A stretch of DNA of 64,000 nt from Microbacteriaceae bacterium 3FA27C10 (GTDB lineage: Bacteria > Actinomycetota > Actinomycetes > Actinomycetales > Microbacteriaceae), in the NCBI GenBank assembly GCA_005502775.1, contig SCNI01000009.1, forward strand, positions 1 through 64,000, read 5' to 3'. The notes under the pieces were generated by a model, which saw only the letters and a program-made list of their open reading frames with translations, was not told where the DNA came from and searched no databases. A program made the position numbers and the translations under genes. Positions 15,765 through 24,070 of this stretch are shown piece by piece; position 1 is the stretch's first letter; each line of letters opens with the position of its first letter.

Positions 15765-18116
15765 TCAGCCGCTCGCGGTCCCCGACCCTCCACCAGTTCC
15801 TGAACCGCCGCCGCCGGCTCCGGCGCCGGCGGCCGGGGCCGTCGACGTCGGGGTGGGCACGGGCACGACCGGGTCGGTGGTCTGCGTGGGAACCGGCGCC
15901 GGCGCATCCGTCGCGGTCGGGGTGGGTGTCGGCGTGTCGGTCGGCGTCGGCGTCGGCGTCGACTGGTTGTTCAGCGTCGAGCCGTTCACGAGCGTCCGGT
16001 CGGGGTCGGGGAAGTCGCCGCCGCCGAGCACGTCGTCGTTGCCGGTCATGACCGACCTCCAGATGCGGTGCCGAACCGTCGATCCGGTGTACCCGTTCGA
16101 GGTGATGTCCGAGAGCGAGACGTTGCCGGTGACGTTGCCCACCCACACGGCCGTGGTGGCCTTCGTGGAGGAGCCGACCATCCAGGTGGCCTGCTCGTTG
16201 TCGGTGGTTCCGGTCTTGCCGATGTGGGTGATGCCGTCGTCGGGGTCGGATGCGGTGGCCGTGCCGCTCTGGATCGGCCCGAGCATCGCATACGCCACGG
16301 TCGCCGCGATGTTCGGCTGCAGGGCCTGCTGGCAGTTCGCCGAGGGCGGGGTGATCTCGGCGCCGGTGGGGTCGACGATCTTGTCGATCGCGATCGGCGA
16401 GCAGTACAGGCCGTTCGCGGCGATGCCGGCGAAGGCGGCCGCCATGGTGACCGGAGCGATCTCGTTGGTACCGAGGATGGCGGCCGGGTAGGTCTCGAGC
16501 GGGGCGCCGTCGGCGCGGTGCACGCCGAGCGAGGTGGCGACGTCGCGGATCGCGCAGAGGTCCATCTTCTGCGCCATCGCCACGAAGGCGTTGTTCACCG
16601 AATTGGTGAGCGCGCTCTGCACCGACATCGTGCCGGGGCGCTGGCTGCCGTCGTTCGCCGGGCTGTAGGGGCCGCTCGAAGCGCCGCCGCAGGTGTTGGT
16701 GAAGGTCGAGGTGTCCCAGGTCACGGCGTTCCCGCTCACGCGGTCGCTCAAGGTGTGGCCCTGCATCAGCCACTCGGCGAGGGTGAAGACCTTGTAGGTC
16801 GACCCCACCTGGAAGCCCGAGGAGCCGCCGTAGTCGATGTCGGTGCTGTAGTTCACCGCGGTGACACCGGGGGAGGTCACGGTGGAGTCCTCGTTGAAGG
16901 TGGTGTTCTGCGCCATCGACAGGATGCGGCCCGTGCCGGGTTCGACGGTCACGATCGACGAGCCCAGGTCGAGCTCCTCGCTCGACGCCGGCACGTACTG
17001 CTTCATGGTGGAGTCGGCGTTGGCCTGCAGCTGCATGTTGAGCGTGGTGTAGAGCTTGTAGCCGCCCTGCTTGAAGTTCGACCAGCGTGCATCCGCGGTG
17101 TCGCCGAAGGTGGAGTCGTTCTTCACGATCCAGGTCACGTAGTCGCAGAAGTAGGTGGCCCCGAGGGCGGCGGCCTGGCATCCGGTGGTCGGCTGCGTGA
17201 TGTTGGGCGTCACCGGGGTGGCGGCGGCCTCGTCGTACTGCGCTTGCGTGATGGCCTTCTGCTTGAGCATCGAGGCGAGCACGTCTTCGTTGCGCCGGGC
17301 CTCGTTGTCGGGGATGTTCTCGGCCTGGTCGATGCGCAGCGCGTTCGGGGCGTTGACGGTGGCCGCGAGGGTGGCGGCCTGCGCGAGGGTGAGGTTCGCG
17401 GCGCTCACGCCGTAGTAGTAGTTCGCGGCGGCCTCGATGCCGTAGACCGAGCCGCCGAAGTTCGCGATGTTGAGGTAGCCGAGCAGGATGTCCTCTTTGG
17501 AGTACTGCTTCTCGAGCGCGATCGCGAGGCGCATCTCGGTGAGCTTGCGGTCGAGCGACTCGGTGGTGGCGGCCGCATAGGCGGCGTCGCGCTCGGCCTG
17601 GGTGGGCAGCTGGGTGGCCTGTTGCACCAGGATGTTGCGCACGTACTGCATGGTGATGGTGGAGGCGCCGCTCGACACTCCGCCGGAGGCGACGTTGCCC
17701 ACGGCCGCGCGCAGGCTCGACGCGATGTCGACGCCCGCGTGCTCGTAGAAGCGCGGGTCCTCGGTGGAGACGACGGCGTCCTTGACGTACTGCGAGATCT
17801 GGTCCCAGCCCACGTCCTGCCGGTTCTGGTCGAACACGGTGGCGAGGAGGGTGGTGGTGCCGTCGGTGTTCGTGCCGTAGATCTCCGACTTCTGGGCCAG
17901 CGTGGTGGGACGGATGTAGTCGGGCAGCGTGTTGAGCACGTCGACCGAGCGCGAGGCGTAGACGCCCGTCACGGCCATGGCGGGAACGGCCAGCACCGTC
18001 ACGAGCAGGGCGGCGATCACGCTGAGGAGGAGGATCAGGCCGGCGGGGCGCGTGGTGCCGTCGACGGTGCGCTGGAACGCGGCGACGAGGCGCTGGGGTC
18101 TTTCGGGCATATGCAC
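15765..18116 (-). CDS. Class A penicillin-binding protein (bifunctional transglycosylase/transpeptidase)
   Basis: This 783-residue membrane-anchored enzyme polymerises and cross-links peptidoglycan. It has one N-terminal transmembrane helix (about residues 27-49). A GT51 domain follows with the catalytic-Glu motif STEDPRFYEHAGVD near residue 120 and GASTITMQYVRN. The transpeptidase domain has SxxK (GSTYK, near 438), SxN (SVN, near 508) and KTG (GKTGTT, near 634). The last 80 residues are Thr/Pro and Gly/Ser-rich, typical of actinobacterial PBPs. Translation may start at GTG 18116 or at ATG 18110; there is no clear ribosome-binding site for either. It is a single gene. Confidence 0.95.
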   Translation of the reverse strand: MHMPERPQRLVAAFQRTVDGTTRPAGLILLLSVIAALLVTVLAVPAMAVTGVYASRSVDVLNTLPDYIRPTTLAQKSEIYGTNTDGTTTLLATVFDQNRQDVGWDQISQYVKDAVVSTEDPRFYEHAGVDIASSLRAAVGNVASGGVSSGASTITMQYVRNILVQQATQLPTQAERDAAYAAATTESLDRKLTEMRLAIALEKQYSKEDILLGYLNIANFGGSVYGIEAAANYYYGVSAANLTLAQAATLAATVNAPNALRIDQAENIPDNEARRNEDVLASMLKQKAITQAQYDEAAATPVTPNITQPTTGCQAAALGATYFCDYVTWIVKNDSTFGDTADARWSNFKQGGYKLYTTLNMQLQANADSTMKQYVPASSEELDLGSSIVTVEPGTGRILSMAQNTTFNEDSTVTSPGVTAVNYSTDIDYGGSSGFQVGSTYKVFTLAEWLMQGHTLSDRVSGNAVTWDTSTFTNTCGGASSGPYSPANDGSQRPGTMSVQSALTNSVNNAFVAMAQKMDLCAIRDVATSLGVHRADGAPLETYPAAILGTNEIAPVTMAAAFAGIAANGLYCSPIAIDKIVDPTGAEITPPSANCQQALQPNIAATVAYAMLGPIQSGTATASDPDDGITHIGKTGTTDNEQATWMVGSSTKATTAVWVGNVTGNVSLSDITSNGYTGSTVRHRIWRSVMTGNDDVLGGGDFPDPDRTLVNGSTLNNQSTPTPTPTDTPTPTPTATDAPAPVPTQTTDPVVPVPTPTSTAPAAGAGAGGGGSGTGGGSGTASG

Positions 18117-18202
18117 GAGGGTAAGGGCTGCTGTTCCGAAGAAGCTGGATGTGCGGCGTGCCGCAGGTGGAAGTCGGCTGAGCCACTCGCTCTAACATGA
18201 GA

Positions 18203-18208
18203 TAAGAT
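18203..18208 (+). promoter_or_regulatory. -10 box TAAGAT of leaderless CWB2 gene 18214
   Basis: TAAGAT lies 5 nt before the ATG at 18214, too close for a ribosome-binding site, so the transcript probably starts at or near the ATG. The surrounding ATGAGATAAGATCA loosely resembles the palindrome at 3958-3972. Confidence 0.5.
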
Positions 18209-18213
18209 CAACT

Positions 18214-19287
18214 ATGCGCTATGCCGGTCTTCGTCGTCGTCTCCTCTCGTTCACTCTCGCCTTCGCGGCCGTCGCCTCGGCGCAGTTCGCTCTCGGGGGG
18301 TCTGCTGCCCCGCCGGCTCGGGCATCGAGTTCGGTGGGAGAAGTCGAAGAGGGGTGCCCCGGTCAGGAGCACGACTCGAAGACGGGAGTCGGGCGCATCG
18401 GGGGTGCCGATCGCTACGACGTGGCCGCCGCCGTGTCGAGGGATGCGTTCGCGAGCGGCGCCGACGGTGTCTTCATCGCTGCCGGCGAGACCTTCGCTGA
18501 TGCCCTCTCCGCCTCGGCGGCAGCCGGCTCGGTCCGTAAACCGGTGTTGCTCGTGACCCGTGACGCGATCCCCCCGGTGATCGCCGCCGAGCTCACACGC
18601 CTCCACCCGACCTGGATTCAGATCGTCGGCGGCCCGAACTCCGTGAGCGCCGGCGTGGAGGCGGCGCTGAAGGCCTTTGCCCCCAACGTGGACCGCTATG
18701 GTGGGGCCGATCGCTACGAGGTCGCTGCCACGGTCGCTTGGCGCACCTTCAGCATCGGGGCCGATGACGTCTACGCCGCCTCGGGTGCCGTCTTCGCCGA
18801 CGCGCTGACGGGCTCGGCCGCCGCTGCGGCGCGCCTCGGGCCCATGCTGCTCGTGGGCCGCGATCAGCTACCCTCCGGTGCGGCCGACTATCTGACGCGA
18901 CACCCAGCCAAGAGCGTCTCGCTCCTCGGCGGCACGGCCACGGTCTCCGATTCGGTCGCCCTGCAGCTGGGCGAGCTGGCGCGCACCAACAGGGTCGCGG
19001 GTGCCGACCGGTTCGACGTGGCCGCCGCCGTCTCCAGACGGCTGTTCTGCGTGGGAACCCACACGGTCTACGTGGCCTCGGGGATGACCTTTCCCGACGC
19101 GCTGTCCGGTGCGGCTGCCGCCGCGACGAACGGCGGGCCGATGCTGCTGGTGAGCAGAGACACGATCCCTCCGTCGATCGCTGACGAGCTGCGTCGCCTC
19201 CAGCCGACGCGCATCGTCGTGCTGGGAGGCACGGCGAGCATCTCCGACGCCGTGTCCGACCAGCTGACGGGTTTCCTCGCGCCCTGA
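18214..19287 (+). CDS. Secreted protein made of three CWB2 repeats
   Basis: This 357-residue protein has a signal peptide MRYAGLRRRLLSFTLAF with a cleavage region near residues 22-38. A short acidic arm (EVEEGCPGQ) is followed by three CWB2 repeats (IGGADRYDV, YGGADRYEV, VAGADRFDV). It is a paralogue of the protein at 11368. Again there are only two cysteines, one in the arm and one in repeat three (RRLFCVGT). There is no effector domain. It stands alone between the PBP gene and the DinB-like gene. Confidence 0.87.
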   Translation: MRYAGLRRRLLSFTLAFAAVASAQFALGGSAAPPARASSSVGEVEEGCPGQEHDSKTGVGRIGGADRYDVAAAVSRDAFASGADGVFIAAGETFADALSASAAAGSVRKPVLLVTRDAIPPVIAAELTRLHPTWIQIVGGPNSVSAGVEAALKAFAPNVDRYGGADRYEVAATVAWRTFSIGADDVYAASGAVFADALTGSAAAAARLGPMLLVGRDQLPSGAADYLTRHPAKSVSLLGGTATVSDSVALQLGELARTNRVAGADRFDVAAAVSRRLFCVGTHTVYVASGMTFPDALSGAAAAATNGGPMLLVSRDTIPPSIADELRRLQPTRIVVLGGTASISDAVSDQLTGFLAP

Positions 19288-19340
19288 TCGCACGGCATCA
19301 GCGGTGTGCCGCCGTCGGCGGACAGCCGTAGGCTGCGAGC

Positions 19341-19862
19341 ATGAGCACCAGCATCGATCTTCTCGAAGACGCCTACACCCGCATCCGAGACACCGTGCGC
19401 CGGGCCGCGGGCGGGCTCGAGCCCGAGCAGCTCTCGGCCAGGATCGACCCGGAAGCCAACACCATCGCCTGGCTGGTGTGGCACCTCACCCGCGTTCAGG
19501 ACGACCACGTCGCCGGCGTCGCGGGCACGCCTCAGCGCTGGACGGAAGGCGGCTGGGAGCACCGCTTCGGCCTGCCCTTCGCTCCGGATGCCACGGGCTA
19601 CGCCCAGTCCGCCGCCGAGGTCGGCCAGGTCGCCGGCCCTGGCGTCACCGCCGAGAACCTCGTCGGCTACCACGAGGACGTCTACACGGCCACCATCGCC
19701 TACCTGCACTCGCTCGACGACGGCGACCTCGATCGCGTGGTCGACACATCCTGGAACCCGCCGGTCACGCTCGCGGTGCGGTTGGTCAGCGTGGTCTCCG
19801 ACGACCTGCAGCACGCGGGCCAGGCCTCGTTCGTGCGCGGCGTGATCGAGCGCCGGGCCTAG
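19341..19862 (+). CDS. DinB/DUF664 family protein, possible mycothiol-dependent transferase
   Basis: This 173-residue four-helix-bundle protein contains the DinB-type putative metal histidines His48 (LVWHLTR), one in GYHEDVY near residue 112 and one in LQHAGQ near residue 157. Actinobacterial DUF664/DinB proteins include mycothiol S-transferases and maleylpyruvate isomerase-like enzymes; the substrate here is not predictable. The box TAGGCT lies 6 nt before the ATG, so the mRNA is probably leaderless. Confidence 0.82.
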   Translation: MSTSIDLLEDAYTRIRDTVRRAAGGLEPEQLSARIDPEANTIAWLVWHLTRVQDDHVAGVAGTPQRWTEGGWEHRFGLPFAPDATGYAQSAAEVGQVAGPGVTAENLVGYHEDVYTATIAYLHSLDDGDLDRVVDTSWNPPVTLAVRLVSVVSDDLQHAGQASFVRGVIERRA

Positions 19863-19873
19863 GGCCACACGCC

Positions 19874-20341
19874 TCAGAGTTCGAAGCGGGCCCGCTCCAC
19901 GCCGTCGAGGGCGTGCCGGATGCGCGCGCGCATCTCCTCCGACATCTCCGGCAGCTCGTGGGCGGCGAACCAGCGTGCCTCGGTGTTCTCGCCGTCGGCC
20001 GGGAAGGGCTCGCCAGACTCGTAGCGCATGCGGAAGGTGATGTCGAGGTAGAGCGAGCGGTCGCCGTTCGGGTAGACCACCTCGGGGATGGTGTGCACCC
20101 AGGCGAGGTGTTCGGCGGTCGCCACGACGTCGGCCTCCTCGAGCACCTCGCGGGCGGCGGCGATCGCCGGTTCCTCTCCGGGGTCGACGATGCCGGTCAC
20201 CGGCGTCCAGGCGCCGTTGTCACTGCGGCGCACGAGCAGCAGCTCCTGGCCGCGGGTCACCACGGCCGTGATGCCGGTGAGCCAGAGCTGGTCGTTGCCG
20301 ATCTTCTCGCGCAGCGCGAGCACGAAGTCAGGGGTGGCCAT
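19874..20341 (-). CDS. Nudix hydrolase
   Basis: This 155-residue protein has a complete Nudix box at residues 50-72 (G, five residues, E, seven residues, REVLEEADV), which binds Mg2+ and cleaves nucleoside-diphosphate-X bonds. The N-terminal TGITAVVTRGQELLLVRRSDNGAW is common in actinobacterial homologues. The substrate is unknown. TAGGCT lies 6 nt before the ATG on the minus strand. It is downstream of purF on the same strand with a 16-base gap, but its own -10 box lies inside that gap. Confidence 0.92.
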   Translation of the reverse strand: MATPDFVLALREKIGNDQLWLTGITAVVTRGQELLLVRRSDNGAWTPVTGIVDPGEEPAIAAAREVLEEADVVATAEHLAWVHTIPEVVYPNGDRSLYLDITFRMRYESGEPFPADGENTEARWFAAHELPEMSEEMRARIRHALDGVERARFEL

Positions 20342-20357
20342 GCGTCGAGCCTAAGGG

Positions 20358-21818
20358 CTAGGAGAGCTGATTCTTCTCGACCCAGGCGAGGTACTCGGGG
20401 GTGACGGTGCCCGTCACGTAGTCGCCCGTGAAGCAGCTCATCTCGAGGTCGTGCACGGTGCTCGAGCCCTGCGTGATGGCGGCCCGCATGTCTTCGACCT
20501 CCTGGTAGATCAGGTGGTCGGCGCCGATGGCCGCCGCGATCTCGGGGATCTTGCGGTCGTGCGCCACGAGCTCGTGCCGGGAGGGCATGTTGATGCCGTA
20601 GACGTGCGGGTAGCGCACGGGCGGCGCCGCCGACGCGAAGGTCACCTTGTTGGCTCCGGCCTGCCGGGCCATGTCGACGATCTCCTTCGAGGTCGTGCCG
20701 CGCACGATCGAGTCGTCGACGATCAGGATGTTCTTGCCCTTGAACTCGGTCGACATCGCGTTGAGCTTCTGCCGCACCGACTTCTTGCGCGCCGCCTGCC
20801 CGGGCATGATGAAGGTGCGCCCGACGTAGCGGTTCTTGTAGAAGCCCTCGCGGTACTCGACGCCGAGCTTCTGGGCCACCTGCATCGCGGCGGGCCGCGA
20901 CGAGTCGGGGATGGGCATGACCACGTCGATGTCGCCCATCGGGGTGTAGCGGGCCACGGTGTCGGCGAGGTAGTTGCCGAGCCGCAGACGCGCCTCGTAG
21001 ACCGAGATGCCCGAGAGCACGGAGTCGGGGCGGGCGAGGTAGACGTACTCGAACGAGCACGGCACGAGCCGCGAGTGCGGCGCGCACTGCTTGGCGATGA
21101 GCTCGCCGTCGAGCGTGATGAACACGGCCTCGCCGGGCGCGACATCCCGCACCACCGCGTAGCCGAGGCTCTCCATCACGAGCGACTCGGAGGCCACCAC
21201 GTATTCCATCTGACCGCTCTCGAGCAGGCGCGAACCGATGGTGAGCGGGCGGATGCCGAACGGGTCGCGGAAGGCGAGAAGGCCGTGCCCCGCGATCATC
21301 GCGATCGTGGCGTAGGAGCCCTCCACCCGCTCGTGCACGCGCTCGACGGCGGTGAAGATCTGGTCGGGGTCGAGCGAGAGCCCGGTGATCTGCGACTGCA
21401 GCTCGTTGGCGAAGACGTTGAGCAGCACCTCGGTGTCGGAGTTCGTGTTGAGGTGCCGGCGGTCGATGCTGTAGAGCTCGTCGGTGAGCTCGCGCGTGTT
21501 CGTGAGGTTGCCGTTGTGCACGAGGATGATGCCGTACGGCGCGTTCACGTAGAACGGCTGGGCCTCCTGCTCCGCGGATGCGGTTCCCTGCGTCGCGTAG
21601 CGCACGTGCCCGAGGCCCATGGTGCCGAGCAGCGAGCGCATGTCACGCGTGCGGAAGGCCTCGCGAACCTGGCCCTTCGCCTTCACGATGTGGAACACGC
21701 TGCCCTCGGCGGTGGCGATTCCGGTCGAGTCCTGCCCCCTGTGCTGGAGCAGCAGGAGGGAGTCGTACACGAGCTGGTTGACGGGGTCTGACGAAACGAT
21801 GCCCACGATGCCGCACAT
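20358..21818 (-). CDS. purF: Amidophosphoribosyltransferase
   Basis: This 486-residue enzyme makes 5-phosphoribosylamine from PRPP and glutamine, the first committed step of purine synthesis. The N-terminal MCGIVGI places the Ntn nucleophile at Cys2 with no propeptide. LLQHRGQDSTG and VHNGNLTN are glutaminase motifs, and ILIVDDSIVRGTTS near residue 364 is the PRPP-binding loop. The frame is open far upstream, but Cys2 fixes the start at 21818. TAGAAT lies 7 nt before it, consistent with a leaderless message. It diverges from the efflux operon that starts at 21997. Confidence 0.97.
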   Translation of the reverse strand: MCGIVGIVSSDPVNQLVYDSLLLLQHRGQDSTGIATAEGSVFHIVKAKGQVREAFRTRDMRSLLGTMGLGHVRYATQGTASAEQEAQPFYVNAPYGIILVHNGNLTNTRELTDELYSIDRRHLNTNSDTEVLLNVFANELQSQITGLSLDPDQIFTAVERVHERVEGSYATIAMIAGHGLLAFRDPFGIRPLTIGSRLLESGQMEYVVASESLVMESLGYAVVRDVAPGEAVFITLDGELIAKQCAPHSRLVPCSFEYVYLARPDSVLSGISVYEARLRLGNYLADTVARYTPMGDIDVVMPIPDSSRPAAMQVAQKLGVEYREGFYKNRYVGRTFIMPGQAARKKSVRQKLNAMSTEFKGKNILIVDDSIVRGTTSKEIVDMARQAGANKVTFASAAPPVRYPHVYGINMPSRHELVAHDRKIPEIAAAIGADHLIYQEVEDMRAAITQGSSTVHDLEMSCFTGDYVTGTVTPEYLAWVEKNQLS

Positions 21819-21941
21819 TGCAGCGATTCTACCGTGCGGCGGCGGGGCCGGTGCCAGTGCGTGGTGGGCATCCGGATGCCCGCCAGTGCATTCATAGGCG
21901 AACCCAAGCTTCGTGCAATGGCCCAGATAAGCAAGCTCCCT

Positions 21942-21947
21942 ACTGTC
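21942..21947 (+). promoter_or_regulatory. Possible -10 box of the efflux operon
   Basis: TACTGT lies 49 nt upstream of the adaptor start codon in the purF/efflux divergent region. No convincing -35 box is visible. Confidence 0.3.
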
Positions 21948-21996
21948 GCACTGTCCGACACCCGCCCGCAGCCCGGCTGGGCCGATGAGGGAGCTC

Positions 21997-23301
21997 ATGA
22001 AAATCGTCCAATTCTTCAAGCGCGTGCGCCTGCGCACCTGGATCATCGTCGGCGCCGCCGCCGTGATCGTCGTCGGGGGCGGCACCACGTGGGCCGTGCT
22101 CGCGCTCACCGCCGGCTCCGCCAGCGCCCAGTCCACCACCACCTCGATGAGCGTGGCCGCGAGCCTGGAGACCATGCAGAAGACCGTCGACGGAACGGGC
22201 ACCCTCGCGCCGGCCGTGAACAAGAGTGTGGACTTCGCCGTCTCGGGCACCGTGACCGCGGTGAACGTCACGGCAGGCCAGACGGTGGCGGCGGGGGACA
22301 CACTCGCCACCGTCGACACGCTCACCGTGCAGGCCGAGGCGCTCTCGGCGCAGGCCACGCTCGCCACGGCCGAGGCGAAGCTCGCGTCCGCCGAGGCGGC
22401 GGATGACGGAAGCACGGCGTCGGCCACCACGATCGCGGCCGACGAGGCCGCGGTGGCCGTCGCCCAGGCCGCCGCCGACAAGGCCGCCGCCGCCGTGGCC
22501 GACGCCACCCTCACCGCCCCGGTCGCGGGGCTCGTGACCGCCGTGAACCTCTCGGTCGGCGACACCGTCACGGGGTCGTCCTCGAGCAGTGACGGCGGCA
22601 GCGGCGCGGCTGCCGGCGCGGCGGGATCGTCGAGCGCCAGCGGTTCCTCGAGCTCGAGCAGCGCGCAGTTCACCATCGTCTCCACCGACGCCTGGACCGT
22701 GAGCGTCTCCGTGGGCGAGACCGACGTCTCCAAGGTCAAGGTCGGCAACCAGGTCACGCTCTCCACCACCGACAACACCTCCTTCTTCGGCACGGTGAGC
22801 GAGATCGGGCTGCTGCCGAGCACCTCGAGCGGTGCCGCGAGCTACCCCGTGACCGTCACGGTGACCGGATCCCCGACCGGCCTGCACGACGGCGTCTCGG
22901 TGACCGCATCCGTGGTCTACGAGAAGCGAACCGACGTTCTGACCGTGCCGAGCGCGGCCGTCACCACGGCTTCCGACGGCACGAAGACCGTCACCAAGGT
23001 CGACTCCTCGGGCAACCAGACCACCACCACGGTGACCGTCGGTGAGACGTCGGGTACCCTCACCGAGATCACCGCGGGCCTCGCCGAGGGCGACCTCGTG
23101 AGCGTCACCGTCTTCACCCCGGGTTCGGGCAACGGCGGAGGCGGCCAGGGGGGAACCGGCCAGTTCCCCGGCGGAGGCACCTTGCCGGACGGCACCACGT
23201 TCCCCGGCGGAGGGACCTTGCCCGACGGCACCACGTTCCCCGGCGGAGGGACCTTCCCGGGCGGCACCGGAACCGGAACCACCAGGACGAACCGTGGCTG
23301 A
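21997..23301 (+). CDS. Efflux periplasmic-adaptor-like (HlyD/MacA-type) protein
   Basis: This 434-residue protein has one N-terminal membrane helix (about residues 14-36). Two biotinyl-lipoyl half motifs follow (VDFAVSGTVTAVNVTAGQTV and TLTAPVAGLVTAVNLSVGDTV), separated by a short Ala-rich coiled coil. A beta-barrel region (VSVGETDVSKVKVGNQV) comes next. The C-terminus has Gly/Pro-rich tandem repeats (GGGTLPDGTTFP). The ATG at 21997 follows AGGGAG closely; a start four codons earlier is possible. It overlaps the ATPase gene by 8 bases. Adaptors in monoderm bacteria probably work outside the cytoplasmic membrane with the MacB-like permease. Confidence 0.88.
   Translation: MKIVQFFKRVRLRTWIIVGAAAVIVVGGGTTWAVLALTAGSASAQSTTTSMSVAASLETMQKTVDGTGTLAPAVNKSVDFAVSGTVTAVNVTAGQTVAAGDTLATVDTLTVQAEALSAQATLATAEAKLASAEAADDGSTASATTIAADEAAVAVAQAAADKAAAAVADATLTAPVAGLVTAVNLSVGDTVTGSSSSSDGGSGAAAGAAGSSSASGSSSSSSAQFTIVSTDAWTVSVSVGETDVSKVKVGNQVTLSTTDNTSFFGTVSEIGLLPSTSSGAASYPVTVTVTGSPTGLHDGVSVTASVVYEKRTDVLTVPSAAVTTASDGTKTVTKVDSSGNQTTTTVTVGETSGTLTEITAGLAEGDLVSVTVFTPGSGNGGGGQGGTGQFPGGGTLPDGTTFPGGGTLPDGTTFPGGGTFPGGTGTGTTRTNRG
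23164..23260 (+). repeat. 36-bp tandem repeat coding for a Gly/Pro-rich tail
   Basis: Two full 36-base units (23164-23199, 23200-23235) and a partial third begin TTCCCCGGCGGAGG and encode FPGGGTLPDGTT-type repeats at the C-terminus of the adaptor. The near identity of the units suggests recent slippage. Confidence 0.85.
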
Positions 23302-24070
23302 CGCCCGCGAGCGAGCTCAGCTCTCCGGCCGACCGGCCGCGGACCTCGACGAACCCGTCATCCAGCTCCTCGGCGCCCGCAAGGTGTACAAGAGCGGCAG
23401 CATCGAGTTCGAAGCCCTGCGGGGCGTCGACCTCGAGATCCGCGCCGGCGAATACGTGGCCATCATGGGCCCCTCCGGCTCGGGCAAATCGACGCTCATG
23501 AACGTGCTCGGCTGCCTCGACACCCTCACGCACGGCAGCTACCGGCTGGCCGGAAACGACGTCGACGAGCTCGACGAGGCGGAGCTGGCGGAGATCCGCA
23601 ACCAGCAGATCGGCTTCGTCTTCCAGCAGTTCAACCTGCTGCCCTCGCTCGAGGCCTGGCGCAACGTCGAGCTGCCGCTCGTCTACGGGCGGGTGCCGGC
23701 TCACGAGCGGCGGAAGCGCGCCGAGCGGGCGCTCGAACGCGTGGGGCTCGAGTCGCGCTTCGCGAACAAGCCCGGCGAGCTCTCCGGCGGTCAGCAGCAG
23801 CGCGTCGCCGTGGCGAGGGCGCTCGTGGGGGAACCCACCATGATCCTGGCCGACGAACCCACCGGAAACCTCGACTCCGTCTCCACCGAAGACGTGCTCG
23901 GGCTCTTCGACGAACTGCACGCGCTCGGCCGCACCATCGTGCTCATCACCCATGAGCTCGAGGTCGCTCAGCGGGCGCGCCGCATCGTGCGGGTGCGCGA
24001 CGGGCTCATCCAGGACGACGACGGGGCCGATCCCGGCACCTCGGCGCGCGGAATCGAGGCTGCAGCATGA
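23294..24070 (+). CDS. ABC transporter ATP-binding protein (MacB/LolD-type)
   Basis: This 258-residue ATPase has Walker A GPSGSGKST (residues 59-67), a Q-loop in FVFQQFNLLPSLEAWRNVELP, the signature LSGGQQQR, Walker B with ILADEPTGNLDS and a switch His in LITHELEVA. The VELPLVYGRVP pattern is typical of ATPases that pair with FtsX-like permeases. The GTG start overlaps the adaptor gene and the stop overlaps the permease start (ATGA), so the three are translationally coupled. Confidence 0.96.
   Translation: MADARERAQLSGRPAADLDEPVIQLLGARKVYKSGSIEFEALRGVDLEIRAGEYVAIMGPSGSGKSTLMNVLGCLDTLTHGSYRLAGNDVDELDEAELAEIRNQQIGFVFQQFNLLPSLEAWRNVELPLVYGRVPAHERRKRAERALERVGLESRFANKPGELSGGQQQRVAVARALVGEPTMILADEPTGNLDSVSTEDVLGLFDELHALGRTIVLITHELEVAQRARRIVRVRDGLIQDDDGADPGTSARGIEAAA

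Noticed and set aside
15043-18198. A 1051-codon minus-strand frame overlapping the PBP gene
   Set aside because: It is the Arg/His-rich shifted frame of the PBP gene, which has all catalytic motifs in the 783-residue frame.
23164-23260. Possible CRISPR-like array
   Set aside because: The 36-bp units are directly adjacent without spacers, lie inside a reading frame and encode a Gly/Pro repeat.
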